The notes below the pieces were generated by a model. It was not told the DNA's origin. It did not search any database and saw only the letters and a list, made by a program, of their open reading frames with translations. Below, piece after piece: positions 11,315 through 23,100 of a DNA stretch of 64,000 nucleotides. The DNA comes from Cryoendolithus antarcticus (Eukaryota; Ascomycota; Dothideomycetes; Cladosporiales; Cladosporiaceae), in contig NAJO01000002.1 in NCBI GenBank assembly GCA_002077065.1, positions 744,001-808,000 of the forward strand. Reading direction: 5' to 3'. Position 1 is the stretch's first letter; the number at the start of each line of letters is the position of its first letter. The position numbers and the translations under genes were made by a program.

Positions 11315-14300
11315 TCAGCTCTGCAACTCCATCTCCAGAGCCTCGCCCCCCCTCAATCTCTCCACAGCAGTCACGCCCTTCTCCCCCACCCCAGCCTTCC
11401 CCCTCCTCAGCCTTCCCAGCTCAAACAACACAACCGCAGCAGCAGTCTGCACATTCAGACTCCGCGTCACGCCAACCTGCGGAATCTCCACAAGCACATC
11501 ACAAACCGCCAACACCGCAGCAGGAATGCCTTCCCTCTCACTCCCAACCACCAGCACAATCTTACTCCCCTCCCTTCCAGCCCCTCCATTTTCCCCACCC
11601 AACAACGCCTCCCCCAACTCCTTACTGCCAACAACCAAACTCCGATCCGTCTGCTCAATCCCCACAATCCTCCACCCCTCCTCCCGCTTCTTCGCCTCTA
11701 ACAACGCCGGCAGAGCTTCCACCCCACAAGGCAGGATAGCGAGATGATTATGGCTGCTCACACTGACCGAAATGAAGGCTTTGTCCGCTACTACGCGCGG
11801 GTCACGGACGTACATTGCTTCGGCGCCGAAGATCTCGGCGCAGCGGGAGAGACCGCCAAGGTTTAGGGCGTTGTCTACGAGCGAGGAGATGAGGATCGTG
11901 CGGTGGAGTGGGGTGGAGGGAGAAGAGGATGAGGGGTGGGCGAAGTAGGCTGTGCCTTTTGTTTGGAGGGCTTTGGATCCGAGACTCGTGAGTGGGGTCG
12001 TAGATGCTTGGATCGGCTCGGGACCGGCTTTCGCGAAGGGTTCTGGACCAGGAGGACGGATGATGGGTGGGCCGAGAGACATGATGCAGGATGGCCAGGC
12101 TTCCGTTGGGAGTCGTGTGTCTGCTTCGTAGACGCGGAGGAAGTCGTCTCTGCTAGTGAGAGGCGGCCGGGTGTCGTCGAGTTGTGTCCAGAGGCCTTCC
12201 GTGAGGTTCGTCAAGGTGTGATCTTTGATGGGATCAAGAGCACTCAGGATACGCTCAGGAGGAGGATCGCCAAATCGTGGCAGCGCGCGAATATAGTCCT
12301 CGAGCGTAGTGTACGCTGGGTTCTGCGTGATGTTTTTCCAGCTTCTGCGTCTACAGATATCCATGAGCTGCGGGAACGACCACTGCGCTTCATGTCTGAC
12401 GACAATCTTCGAGCTTGCGGAGTGTGAGACAAAAGTCATGGCTAAGGTCGAAGCTAGGTCTTCCGTGCTATCAGGCGTTCCGGCGAGTATCACGCCTATT
12501 TTCATTAGGCTTGCCAGGAACTTCGGGTTCGAGTGATGATCTTTCGTAGTGAGTAGCTTGCGGGTGTGGCTCTGGAGCGAGGGGTGAGCGAGCTGCATCC
12601 TGGCGATCATCCACTCGATGATGTGCCGATATCGAGGCAGAGGCTCTAGTGCTAGGATGTGGAGCAGGTCGTCCAGGAAATGTCCGAGCCGCTCAAGCGA
12701 TTCGCTCGTGTGAGCGTGCTCGAGACAGACAAGCAGGACTTGCAGCTGCAGTGTAGTCTTCCAAGGACTGACTGACGGTGGTGGGTCCTTCTGTTGCTTC
12801 CACCGTGACAGTATAGCGTCGGCAATGCCCAGCGCAAGACCGTGATACTGCGCGCCGAGTCTGCCGATGAGATCAATATACGCAGCGAAGCCGTGTCCTT
12901 CCGAAAAGCCATAGTAAATGGCAGTGTTGTCTCTTCCAGGCGCAATGGAGTCGAGCAGCGTCAGCATTGCATACTCCATGATGAGATCGACGTTGGGCTG
13001 GGGCGGACATTGCGCAATAGTGACAAGGAAGTCTTGCACATTCAGTAAGCCGGCTGCTTCGGGGACCGTCAGCAGCCCTTCACGTAGGCTGACCATAAGT
13101 GGCGCGAAGGCAAAGCTACGTCTGTTGGCCACCTGAGCCAGTTGCGTAAGGGCACTCTGTAGGAACTCAGCGATTTGGCGGTCTCCACTTCTGCTACTAT
13201 CGACTGCTCTGCGGAGGATCCCAGGATGAAAGCACACCCTCGGAGATGTCAACAGCAGCTGCCTGGGATATTCCAAGAAGTCGACATCTGTATATAAGTC
13301 CTGGAGCCGGGAGAGAAGCTCAGTACTGTCCCATTCGATGCCTTCATCCAGAGTAGTCAGTAATTTCTGGCATTTGGTAAGCGCCTGATCGATCGCAAGA
13401 TCTCGGTTCGAGAGCTGCAGCAGACCAGCATCTTGACTGTAGCTGTCGCTTCGACCCCAGCGTTCGGACCTCTCTACTTTGGCGCTGAGAGCGGCAAGGC
13501 GGTGTCGGCTCAGATCCGAAAGGTTCTGTTGTGTGGTTCTAGTGGAAATTGACAGTGATTGGTAGATCCTGTGGCACTGAATCACGAGGATATCGCTAGC
13601 TATATCCGAGAGGGTATTCCACGACGATATGGCCAGTACCTTGTCCATGGTTTCTGCTGCCGATGCCAAATCTTGAAGCTGAGCAACACCATCAGCAACG
13701 CCAATGAGGATGTGTATCGCCGCAGATGTGAACAGGCTTGCTTGCCGTGCAACGAGAAAGTCAAGTAGCATGTTTAGCACACTTTGCACCGCTTCTTTGT
13801 CGGGTCTACGTCGTAGTACGCTCGAGATGAGCTTGGCCACCCGCTCGCCGTGCTGGCAACAGAATCTCTTTCCATGTCGTTTTGTAGACGACACGTACAG
13901 TGTCCCTTCTACAGCCCAAGGCATGAAGGGGTCCCGAAGTAGATCAATGAAACCCGGCGCATTATCCACGTATTTGAGGTCCGTACGAAGCATCCATCCG
14001 CCGATGTATTTCCGATTCTGGTCTTGCATGTTTCTGTCGAGGCCAGATGCGAGTAAGACGAAGAGCCATCGTGACGGTAGGATAGACCTTGGAGAGGCCA
14101 ACAGTGCGAGGTCATTTTCGCACTCTGCTACCAGATTTGCATAACGTGCAAGTACGAGAGTCTCGAAGATGGTGAGGAAGCGGTTGTATTGAGCGATGAT
14201 CATGGCACTGGGCACTAGTCTAACGTCAGCTCACACGTCCGATCCGACGTACCTGTTCGTTGCCACAATGAGGCTCATCCTGTTCGGGTAAGCCACGAAA

Positions 14301-15207
14301 TGCGGGAGCCTGGCAAGTGTGCCTTACCTTGAGTGTCTTGGGTCACTAGTAGCAGCTTCTTGTGCCACACAGCATAGGCGACAGAGCTCTTCATTATGTC
14401 GAGTGACAACTTTCGTCGCTCCGCATCACCATGGCGGAGTCCACTCTCCATAAGTTGCCAGTAAGAGTCAGCTTCGACATCAAGTGATATACCAGCTATA
14501 GAGCTATGTAAGCTGACAGCTTGTGACCACACCGTGTAACCTACACTTTGGTAAACTTTTGGTCTATCGGCGGTGAGTAGCGCTCTGATTGCAGCGTGCA
14601 ATTGTCGAGAGATCTCATGATCTGTAACGCACATACGCAGGAGTCTAGATACGAAGGCTTTGGCGCAAGCGAGAACCGATGCATCCATGCACCCAAGGAG
14701 AAGGAGCGCAAAGGGCATCACACTCTTCACATGTGCGTTCTTGGCCAAATCAGACTCACAGGCACGAGTGAGGAACCCCATCCAGTGACCTGCAGAAACT
14801 AGCGAGGACGTAGCGTTTTCTTGCGTTGAGACGTGTCGGAATGATAGAGCAATCGCTTCGGCGTAGCCTGGTAGCAAGACGTCAGGCGTACTGGTAGCGT
14901 AGTCACTAGCCAACGCGAGTCGTTCGGACGCCAGCAAAAGCAGCCTCTCCAAGAAGACTGCTGAGTCCACGACCAGTGCTGCGACACTATCCCCGGAGCC
15001 CTGCTCGATTTGTGAGACAAACGTTTCGATCAAAGAATCGTTCGCCGTGGAGGAACGTAAGTCCGTCGCAAGATCAAGCAAAATTCCTGCAACTACTTCA
15101 TCATACTGACTGTGAAGCTGTGCCAGTAGCGAAGTGCTCAGAGTTGAGCGCTGTTCATGGTCCAATGCCTGGCGCAGCACAAGAGCCGCTGCGCCGGTCT
15201 TGATCAT
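11315..15207 (-). CDS. TRM3: tRNA (guanosine18-2'-O)-methyltransferase Trm3
   Basis: Two exons, 15207-14328 and 14214-11315, give about 1259 residues. The intron (14215-14327, GTAAGG..TAG, phase 1) is 113 nt, about twice the local norm. A second model with two introns around a 27-nt exon breaks the frame from this donor, so I prefer one intron. The long N-terminus looks alpha-helical, as in TARBP1/Trm3. The last about 160 residues are the SpoU (SPOUT) methyltransferase: LVDNALNLGGLSR (motif 1), IVLVVGSEREGIP (motif 2) and IPQVGVTRSLNVQTA (motif 3). Known role: SAM-dependent ribose methylation of G18 in the D loop of cytosolic tRNAs. It is convergent with TUF1, with 284 bp between the stops. 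Confidence 0.9.
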
Positions 15208-15516
15208 GATGTAGTCGTCGCTGTCGTTACGACGTCAGAGCGCCAGCTTAATCATACATGTCACAGACGCCTGAAGCTTGAGAGGTTGAAGTAGAGTGGA
15301 AAGACCTCGCTGTCAAAAGTCGTATACGTGTGCCATATTGCTTGGCCCAGACCTCATTCACGTCCCAGCACATTGCTTTGCGCTACAGTCTGAAGTTCTA
15401 CACTCTGGAGGTCACAATCGAAAAGAGCAATGTCAATCATGCTGCCATAGCTCGCCACCGGAAATTGCCATATCCTCCACTCTGTTCCGGCGGACGTTTC
15501 GATGCAACAGTAGCCA
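15208..15516. other. Intergenic, TRM3 promoter side
   Basis: This 309-bp stretch lies between the TRM3 start and the 3' end of the small secreted-protein gene. Both genes are on the minus strand, so it holds the TRM3 promoter and the 3' region of its upstream neighbour. No gene is seen. Confidence 0.4.
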
Positions 15517-16146
15517 TCAGTTGATCTGCTGCCTGGAACTGCCTGCATTATCGCAAATACTCTCTCCCCAAGTCGTCCGCCAGTACTATATTACGTCAGC
15601 TACAAGCAGTCCAGCTTACATCAGATATGACAGAGTACTCACAGCTTTGTTCCAGAATTGGATCCAAATGTAGCCTGATTGCCAAGAACCACAATACTCG
15701 TCCATATAATAGTTGAATGTGTCGATTTCTCCACTGTTGCCGTGTACATTGTGGTCGGCAGGCCAATCGCATACGGCAAGTAGCGTGTTGCCACTGCGGC
15801 AGAATGCGACAACAGAGTGGTACGGCTTGCCCACGTTGCCGTTCAGGAAATTGTCGATACACTGTTGCACAACGGCGTAATCGTGATGATTGCTGATGGC
15901 GCGGTTGGTGCAGACCACTTCCATGCTAGCGGGGAAGTCGCGCTTTTGGAGCAGAGTTTCGTTCTTCTCCGTGGTCTTGAAACGTTCGAGGCGCGAAGGA
16001 CCGCTGATATCATGGCGTTTGGTGACATGCTTACCCGTGCTGTCGACATTGACGGTGTACAGTCCGTCTTGAAGGTCTCGTGGAGGCGTGTAAGCTTGCG
16101 TAGCAGCCACGATGAAGCTGACGAAGAGGAGAGAAAGGCCTTTCAT
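15517..16146 (-). CDS. Small secreted Cys-rich protein, effector-like
   Basis: Two exons, 16146-15643 and 15585-15517, with a 57-nt intron (GTGAGT..TAG), encode 190 residues. MKGLSLLFVSFIVAATQA is a clear signal peptide. Dibasic KR sites follow (KRHDIS and QKRDFP), as in Kex2-processed propeptides. The rest has six Cys (VVCTN, QQCID, AFCRS, AVCDW, EYCGS, SICDN), enough for three disulfides, and ends YWRTTWGESIC plus a short Ser/Gln tail. The last Cys comes from the second exon, which supports the splice. I do not recognise a named family. Small secreted proteins of this pattern occur in plant-associated and saprotrophic ascomycetes; calling it an effector is inference only. Confidence 0.8.
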
Positions 16147-16230
16147 GATCGTATGATGAGCGATGTGTAGACGCGATGAGTAGATGCGATGGTTGATGAG
16201 AGACGCTGGAAGGAGGCGACGGCTACTTAG

Positions 16231-16239
16231 TCTTATATG
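16231..16239 (-). promoter_or_regulatory. TATA-like box of the secreted-protein gene
   Basis: On the minus strand the sequence reads CATATAAGA about 85-90 nt upstream of the secreted protein's ATG. Position and sequence suit a TATA element of a highly or conditionally expressed gene. Confidence 0.4.
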
Positions 16240-16298
16240 GACTCTCGTAAATCGAAACGGAGGCCCTAACATGCATTGTACATAGAGAAACCAACAAA

Positions 16299-16510
16299 GT
16301 ACTCAGCCGTAATATTGAGAGCTCAAAAGCTCAGGGGGCAGACTGTGATGGCCCCAAATTCGCTTCTGAAATTCATCGCCGTACAGCTATGTTGCGAGGC
16401 TCCACGCACTCAAGTATGGTCTGCAAGTCGTGCATGCATTTGGGGCTGTGATACTGTCGGGTCCCTCTCTACACGATGCGTTCGACGATGGGGCGAAGAC
16501 GGTCGATTGC
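16299..16510. repeat. Imperfect direct repeat, copy 1
   Basis: It starts GTACTCAGCCGTA and ends near GATGGGGCGAAGACGGTCG. A second copy at 16533-16730 begins with the same GTACTCAGCCGTA and carries the related GACAATGGGGCGAATGCGAT, with GTCGGGTCC against GTGGGTCC between. Spacing differs by about 12 nt between the two ends, so indels have built up. On the minus strand both copies can encode a short DRxRPIVxR stretch, which hints at a decayed duplicated coding piece. Confidence 0.4.
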
Positions 16511-16532
16511 ATGTAGTCGAAAGCACACCACT

Positions 16533-16730
16533 GTACTCAGCCGTACCATGAAGAGCTTCGGGGCCAGGTTCTTACAGCCTAGTTCACTCCAACGGCATCG
16601 TCGAACAGGATGCTGACAGGCTCTCTGCCCAATTGACGATGGCCTTCGTGTTACGCATACGTTCGGCGCTATGGTATCAGTGGGTCCGTCTCGACATGGC
16701 GCGGTCGACAATGGGGCGAATGCGATCAAC
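16533..16730. repeat. Imperfect direct repeat, copy 2
   Basis: This is the partner of copy 1, with the same opening 13-mer GTACTCAGCCGTA and similar order of shared blocks. Minus-strand translation gives VVDRIRPIVDR, against AIDRLRPIVER in copy 1. In-frame stops flank the match in both copies. Confidence 0.4.
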
Positions 16731-17071
16731 CACGGTAGCGACATCAAGAACAAGCTGAAAACATAGGTCGAGGACGGAATGTGCCGACGGCGCAATGGTC
16801 CGAGTATCCGTTCACCGAAATGACGAGCCCGGACGATGGAGACTGTGGAAGCATAGATAGATTGGTTTCATCGCGAAGCCCGATCAGTAAGGCGTGCAAA
16901 AGAAGTGGAAATGTCGAGACACACGAAGCGGCCATATATCCTGTGGTTGAACCGACAAAACTCGTGTACAGTTTGCCATATTACATGGCGGGTATCCAAT
17001 TCGTCACCTCCTAAGCACTATTCGCTCACAAATCTCCGCTCGTTCTCCAGACTACGAGAATGATCAGAATG

Positions 17072-18871
17072 TTACCACAGCTCGCCGCCAGCGAACGCCA
17101 CACCCTCGCCATTGATCCCGGCAGCCATCTTCAGACACCAAGCAAGCTCTGCAGGTCTTGACCTCTTCTCGAAGTACACAATGGCCAGGCGCAGGATCGG
17201 CGATGCCCCTATCATACCCACTGAAAAGTTGTCAGTCACCCGAGGAGTATCTTGTGTGAGCCGGTTCTACTCACAAAAGCTTCCATTCTTCCCGATGAGT
17301 GCGGGCAGGACCCGACAGATGTCAGTCATGATGGAGTCAAGATCCTGTTCCATATCGTCGAGCGACGCTGGCATACCGGTAATCGCAGCGGCAGCTTGCA
17401 GCATCGAGATCAACATCTCCAGCGCGAACGCTTTGTACAGAAGCCACGCGCCAAGCACCTCCACGAAGCGCCAGTCCGGAAGGGTGAACACCTGGGGGAA
17501 AGTCATGTCACCATTCAACCATGAGCTGACTGCAGGGTACTCGTCGAGGCCGCAAAGCTTGTCGTCTGTGCGCCCATACGCGACCTGCTCATTGAACTTG
17601 TCGAGTTCTTGCAGAAACGTGCCGAGCTCGCACGCTGCAGCAAACAGTTTGAGTGGATCCTTCTGCTCTATGCCAAGATGGGTCTTCTCCAGTATGCCAG
17701 GCAAGCGGACTCCGACGTCTTGTACTTCCCACGCGAGATCGCGTTGTGGTGCGCTTAGCGACACTGCAATCCACTCGGCATCTGCAAGGAATGTTCGCTT
17801 TTGCAGGCTTGAGCTGTGATAGGTCTACTCGATATCAGTCTACAGCTGCTAACGTAGCGTAGAGATCTTGAAAACATACTAATACAGCACGTGCATGCAG
17901 GAACAGCATTGCCTCTGTGGAATCTTTTAGGGGTTCGGGCCCGCGCATTTGAAGCAGCTTCTCCAGTCCGCTGCCGTGCATAATATAGTTTGCCGACTGG
18001 TGCAGCGCATCGAAGGACTGATGCAGTCAGTAGTGTATCGACTGAGGAATAAATAACGATACATACTCCACACAAAGCCGTGATTAGCACCGCGCTTGCG
18101 ATCTGATCATTCCATGACTCCCCTGGCTGCATCCGAGAGATCGATTGCATAAGCTGCCGTAGACTCTGGCCGTAAAGTCTCCGTGCTTGCATCAGCAAAG
18201 TCGGGTCTTTGTACGCTGAGCCTATCTGCACCAAAGCCAGTGTATCAATAGCTGTCACTAGCGCCGGTTGCTTGATCTCAGTGAAGTAGAAGTGTGAGAT
18301 GTCCATCAGATCCAGTGGGACGACCGTCACGGTGTTGCAAGGTAAGAGCTTCGACATGGCCATAGACACGAGCTGTAATCTATTTTGCGAAGCCAATGAG
18401 ACTGCGGGCGGCAGAGTTGGAGAGGGAATCGCAACAGTCATATTGTTGAACTCGCGCCTCACTGACTCCGTCGAGTCTGTAATCCAGCTTGACGAGGAAT
18501 CGGTGCTGGATTCGTTGCTGGCGTTTCGATCCAGCTGGGGCGGTGGAACTCGTTTCACAGTTCGGACTTGACTTCGTTCTGCGGGTCGAGCTGCGCCCGC
18601 AGCCTGGTATATGACAACATTCAGAGGTCGATCGGTCTCGGAGCGGTATCCTGGGCAAGTTATGCCATGGGTTGCGCACTTCTTGCAACTTGGTCGAGTC
18701 TGATCGCACTGTACGCGGTGATTAGTCGTTAGAAAGGCGCGCGAACGGTGCGTAACATACACCGATCTTGCGACGTCTACATGCGTAACCTAAGGACGTT
18801 GTCAGTCAGAGCGCCATTACATGCCTTTGTGTCTGACAATGATACGAACATCCAGAGCTGCGAAGGGGCAT
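17072..18871 (-). CDS. Zn2Cys6 fungal-type transcription factor
   Basis: Six exons: 18871-18850, 18789-18761, 18708-18067, 18017-17880, 17824-17275 and 17220-17072. Introns are 49-60 nt and the product has about 509 residues. The zinc cluster is spread over the first three exons: MPLRSSGC / YAC-RRRKIG / C-DQTRPSCKKCATHGITC, giving C-x2-C-x6-C-x6-C-x2-C-x6-C. The first donor is GTTCGT; the start was chosen because only this ATG gives the conserved RSSGC before the cluster. A Ser-rich linker follows, then a helical region typical of the fungal-specific regulatory domain. Such proteins bind CGG-type half sites in the nucleus. The target is unknown. The next minus-strand gene downstream encodes the small secreted protein. 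Confidence 0.82.
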
Positions 18872-20176
18872 CGCCGATGGTGCCTACAAGGTCCATGGAT
18901 TTGCGTGATGAGGTTGATGTGCTCAGATTGTCACAGACACTACTAGTGATAATACATGCTGGAAGTTGCCAGTTGTGCCTGCCGCAGATCGCGTCATGCG
19001 ATAACAAGGAATCGAGACTGTACATCCGTACATACTACCCAGGCATATGCGCAGTACAGCCCTAATCTCCTTCACATGGCATTGTTTTTAGCGCACACGG
19101 ATTCGGAGTGAATCCCACAGGGCCAGAAGCTTGACGTGGGCAGTTCGGAGAGAGTCACCGAAAAGACACACCGCTCTCGCACAGTCTAACGTCCTTGGGT
19201 TTGGCGGGTGATTACCAAATCTTGCGCAGATTAGTTAAGTTAGCAAGCTTGGAGGCTCGAGGGGAATATCATGCTCTGCTGCGAGATAGCACACGACCAG
19301 GTCGATCCGCTGGTTGTTGTCGCACAAGACAATCACGCCGCTTCGATAGTGGAGATGACTACTACACGTAACGCCCTGCGAACGCTCCGATAGTCTGCCA
19401 TTGACGAAGGCATCCGCGTCTACGATGAAAGACGTAAGGTGATAACAATTCTTCCGTCTCCAGAAAGGCCAAGACTGCCGCATCGTAGCGCGTACCAATT
19501 CTCGACAGCGCGCCCGCGACTGTTGACTTCCATCGCCACACCCAGTTTCTTTGAACATGTGGTCAAAACAGCGCTTTGCGGACCGTCCGCAAGTCACTGC
19601 TGAGGCATTCACAATGTGATCAATCTATGACTTCTCCACAATGATATGAACGCAGACGGGCAGCGTCTCACAAATGCATTCCAAGTCCACCCTCGACCAC
19701 GAGACTGCTACTTCTTCCTGTCGTCAGCGAACCTCTGATCTTGCGATAGTTCATGCCTCCACAAGCTTCACATGTGGGCATTCAACTCGTGGTCCTGGAA
19801 GTGCTTGGCAGTGATGCCCCGGACATCCATGGCGATATGCTGGTGGTGGTAGGGAGATTGCAGTGTCACCATCACTAGGTAACGTTTATCGACGGGCTTA
19901 AGTGGGTTAATGGCGTGACTCGATTGATGCTCGTGTGGTGTATGTAGTATAGCATTGTCTTCAATCCGACCTTGCTTTGCCGGCTGGCTCGCTAGTCGGC
20001 GCTGCCGCGCTGGGCGCTGCAGGGGTGTGTTCCTTCGCCTGTTCCTCGTACTGCAAGCGAACGTGCATGATGTTTGCTCTGCCTGGGCTTCGTCAGCTTG
20101 TTCAACAAGCGTGCGCGACAATGCATGGCAGCGTGGCGGGAGGACGCGCTCAACACGTATCTTGAGCCATTGCAGA
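18872..20176. other. Intergenic, divergent promoters; one doubtful ORF
   Basis: These 1305 bp separate the Zn2Cys6 gene (-) from the ankyrin gene (+) and so hold both promoters. A minus-strand open frame at about 19235-19612 has seven Cys in 125 codons but no ATG near its start and no signal peptide, so I do not annotate it as a gene. The frame of the ankyrin gene stays open for 74 codons upstream of its chosen ATG without an ATG. Confidence 0.4.
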
Positions 20177-23100
20177 ATGGACCCTGTGGGCACCTTGCTG
20201 TCCATTGCGACTCTTGCACTGATCATTGACGATTTGTGTGGAGCTTATGTTGAAGCACCCAGGACATTGGCTGCCATTAGATTGCAGATCAAGGTCCTCG
20301 AGACAAGTCTACAACGAGTGCAAGAATGGCTCCATTTCACAGATCCCACCACCAAGGCCCAGATCATGGGGAGTATCAACGACGCAACCTTCACGGTTGA
20401 CAGTGCCTTACAGGCGCTGAAGGCAGATCTGACGGAAATTACAAGCAACGGATCGAAGACTGTCAAGGTCTTCGGGCGGCAGGGTAGCGATCAATGGACA
20501 AAGACAAAGTTCGCCTGGAACGAAGCGCGTCTACGCAGACATTTGACTGATGTGCGCGAGTGCTCGAGCTTAATGCGTTTTACTCTGGCAGTCTGCCAGC
20601 TACCAAGCGGACGCAGTGCGGACTTTGAGATCAAAGAAGTCAGTATCGGCGCCAGAAAACTCAGTCGGGTCCATAAGAGCACGCGAAGCGCTCGTCGACC
20701 CATGCTGGCGCGTCAGCAGTCCCAAGATCCTGTCGAGCAATCAACAGACTTCAAACAATTCATGGCAGCTGTGATTGCTGCAGAGGAAGATCTGGTCACT
20801 GATCCGTTGTCGGACGCTGCAGACGAGCCAGTTGCTGCCTCCGGTCTGGACGATAGTTCTATGTCCGTGGTCGTAGCAGAAGGGGATGCAGGACAGACGC
20901 TCGGTTCTGAAGCGCTCCTGTGCGAGAAGCATCTGATACCCTTCGAAAACGCCGATCTTACAGAGTCACTCCCGGAGGTCGTTCAAGGTACCGATGCTGT
21001 AGACTCAGCCTCAAGGTTGCCGATCAGAGCAGCGAAGTCGGCGCTTGAATTCCCCCTTGTGCATTCAACGCTGCCCGAAGTGCTGGCCGCAGATGGATCG
21101 TTAGCACATGCAGAAGGTGTATCACGCAGGGCTCAGGAGGCGTCCCTGGAGAGCACCAAAGTCGTCCCGCGCAAGCCTGTCCGGCAAAAGTCGGTTCCAG
21201 TGGACCGTGCTGCACCCCAGGTCGATCTTGAGAAAGAGGTTGACGGTGCTACTCTGGGCACAGCTCAGCGCCAATCGCCTCGAACAGAAGAGCACAAGCT
21301 GCCTACGAGAGGCAGCGAAGAATCCACGGGTGAGCCCTTGAGCCCTGTAATGTGGACACGCAATGCGGTGACCCACAGTGATTCAGTATCGTCTAGTGGT
21401 TCCTACACATATGTCGAGCCCGATACACCACCGCCATACGTAGCAGCATCGAGCGATCGGATTGGCACACGGACCGCAGCTCAACAAAGACAGCGCCAGA
21501 TCTCATCGCTGTCGACGAATCGTCGCACTTCGAGCTTTGCTAACCTGGGTGATGTGAAACTCAGTCAGCAAGTAACAAACTGCTCTGCGCTCTTGCAAGC
21601 GATTAAAGTGGACGATGAAGACGAGGTGATAGATTTGTTGAGTCAAGGCGCTGATCCTGAAGATATTGAACCTGGCACTCAGCGGACCGCGCTGCTCGAA
21701 GCCGCTCGCCTGGCTAGACGTGAGATGTGCCGTTTGCTCATCAGAGCGGGAAGTCAGGTGCACGTATCAGATCTCGATGGCTGCACAGCCTTGCACCTGA
21801 GTGCAAGTCGAGGTGATGCTCTCATCGGCCGCATGCTCCTCGATGCAGGTGCACAGATCGAAGCATACGACCGCAAGGGCCGTACGCCGTTACAGGTAGC
21901 TGCCGAGTCTGGTCGAACTGAATTCGTCATGTTTCTGCTCGAGCAAACTCCAAAGCGTGGTACGAATGACCCGGGCATGATCAAAGCCCTCTACCAATCA
22001 ATCAGATTAGGTGATGTAACTTCCGCGCAGGAGTTCCTCGCCCACAACGTAAAGCCGAGGAAGCTCAAGGACTCATGGAAGCTGACGTCGTATGCAGCGC
22101 AGAGCGGTAATCTGCAGATGCTGGAATTTGTGCTCAAGCAGAAAGTCAGTCTCAAGGAGAAGAGCCCCGATGGCTGGACTGCATTGCACTTCGCTGCCAA
22201 GCACGGCCACACTGCTATGGTGGAGAGATTACTAGACATGAAGCTCTCGAGCAGAGACAAAACCAAAAAGGCCAAGGAGACCGCATTACATATGGCAGTA
22301 CATCAGCAGTATGCAGATACTGCTCTTGTCTTGATGGGCCATAAGGATGCGAACGTGACGGCTACAGATGCAGACGACCAAGAAGCTTTGCATCATGCTA
22401 CTCGCAACGGCGACGTCCGGCTAGTCACTGAGCTGCTCGCTCATGAAGCCAAGCTGAAGAGTCAGAATGCTTTCGGGTGGCGGCCAATACACCTTGCTGC
22501 TGCGTATGGGCATATCGAGATGCTAACGCTGTTCGTCACGCACGGCATTGACCTACATGCGCAGCTTGGCAAGCCTTCCTTCAAGCCTGCTCGGAAGACT
22601 AACGAGGCTGCACGGAAAGGTTATTGGGCAGAGATCCGCTGGCCTCATGAAGGTGCTACTGCACTGGACCTAGCAATCGAGTTCGGTCAAGTTGAAGCAG
22701 CGAAGCTCTTACTAGCCGCAGGAGCGAAGATTGAGGACGCCGACAGCCAACGGTGGCGGCCATTACACTACGCCGCTTTCCATATACAGCCGGAATTGGT
22801 AGAACTGTTACTTGCGAGAGGTGCATCTCCGTCCTCTACTACCACAGATGGAAGTACTCCTCACGCGCTAGGCTACCGCGAGCATGGTCTCGCGGCAAGT
22901 CAAGAGGACAAAGACCACATACATTATACTCTGCAAGCCGCCGCCTCGACTTCCAAGAAGTCGGCGTGGAAGTCCATGACAGAGTACCGCCTTGGTAGTG
23001 CTACTGGTCGCTCGGCACGAGAGCGTAACCAAGCCTGGCATACTGCGGAGATGGCGGATACGCTTTACCGAGATAAAAATGTCGATGATGGAGAAGAGGA

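Larger units (their letters stand above)
16147..17071. other. Intergenic with diverged direct repeat
   Basis: This 925-bp stretch holds the promoter of the secreted-protein gene and the 3' region of the Zn2Cys6 gene. Its middle contains two imperfect direct copies of about 200 bp (16299-16510 and 16533-16730). No intact gene is visible. Confidence 0.45.

Noticed and set aside
19235..19612. Cys-containing 125-codon minus-strand frame
   Set aside because: No ATG start, no signal peptide or upstream exon found, so it is not supported as a secreted protein gene.
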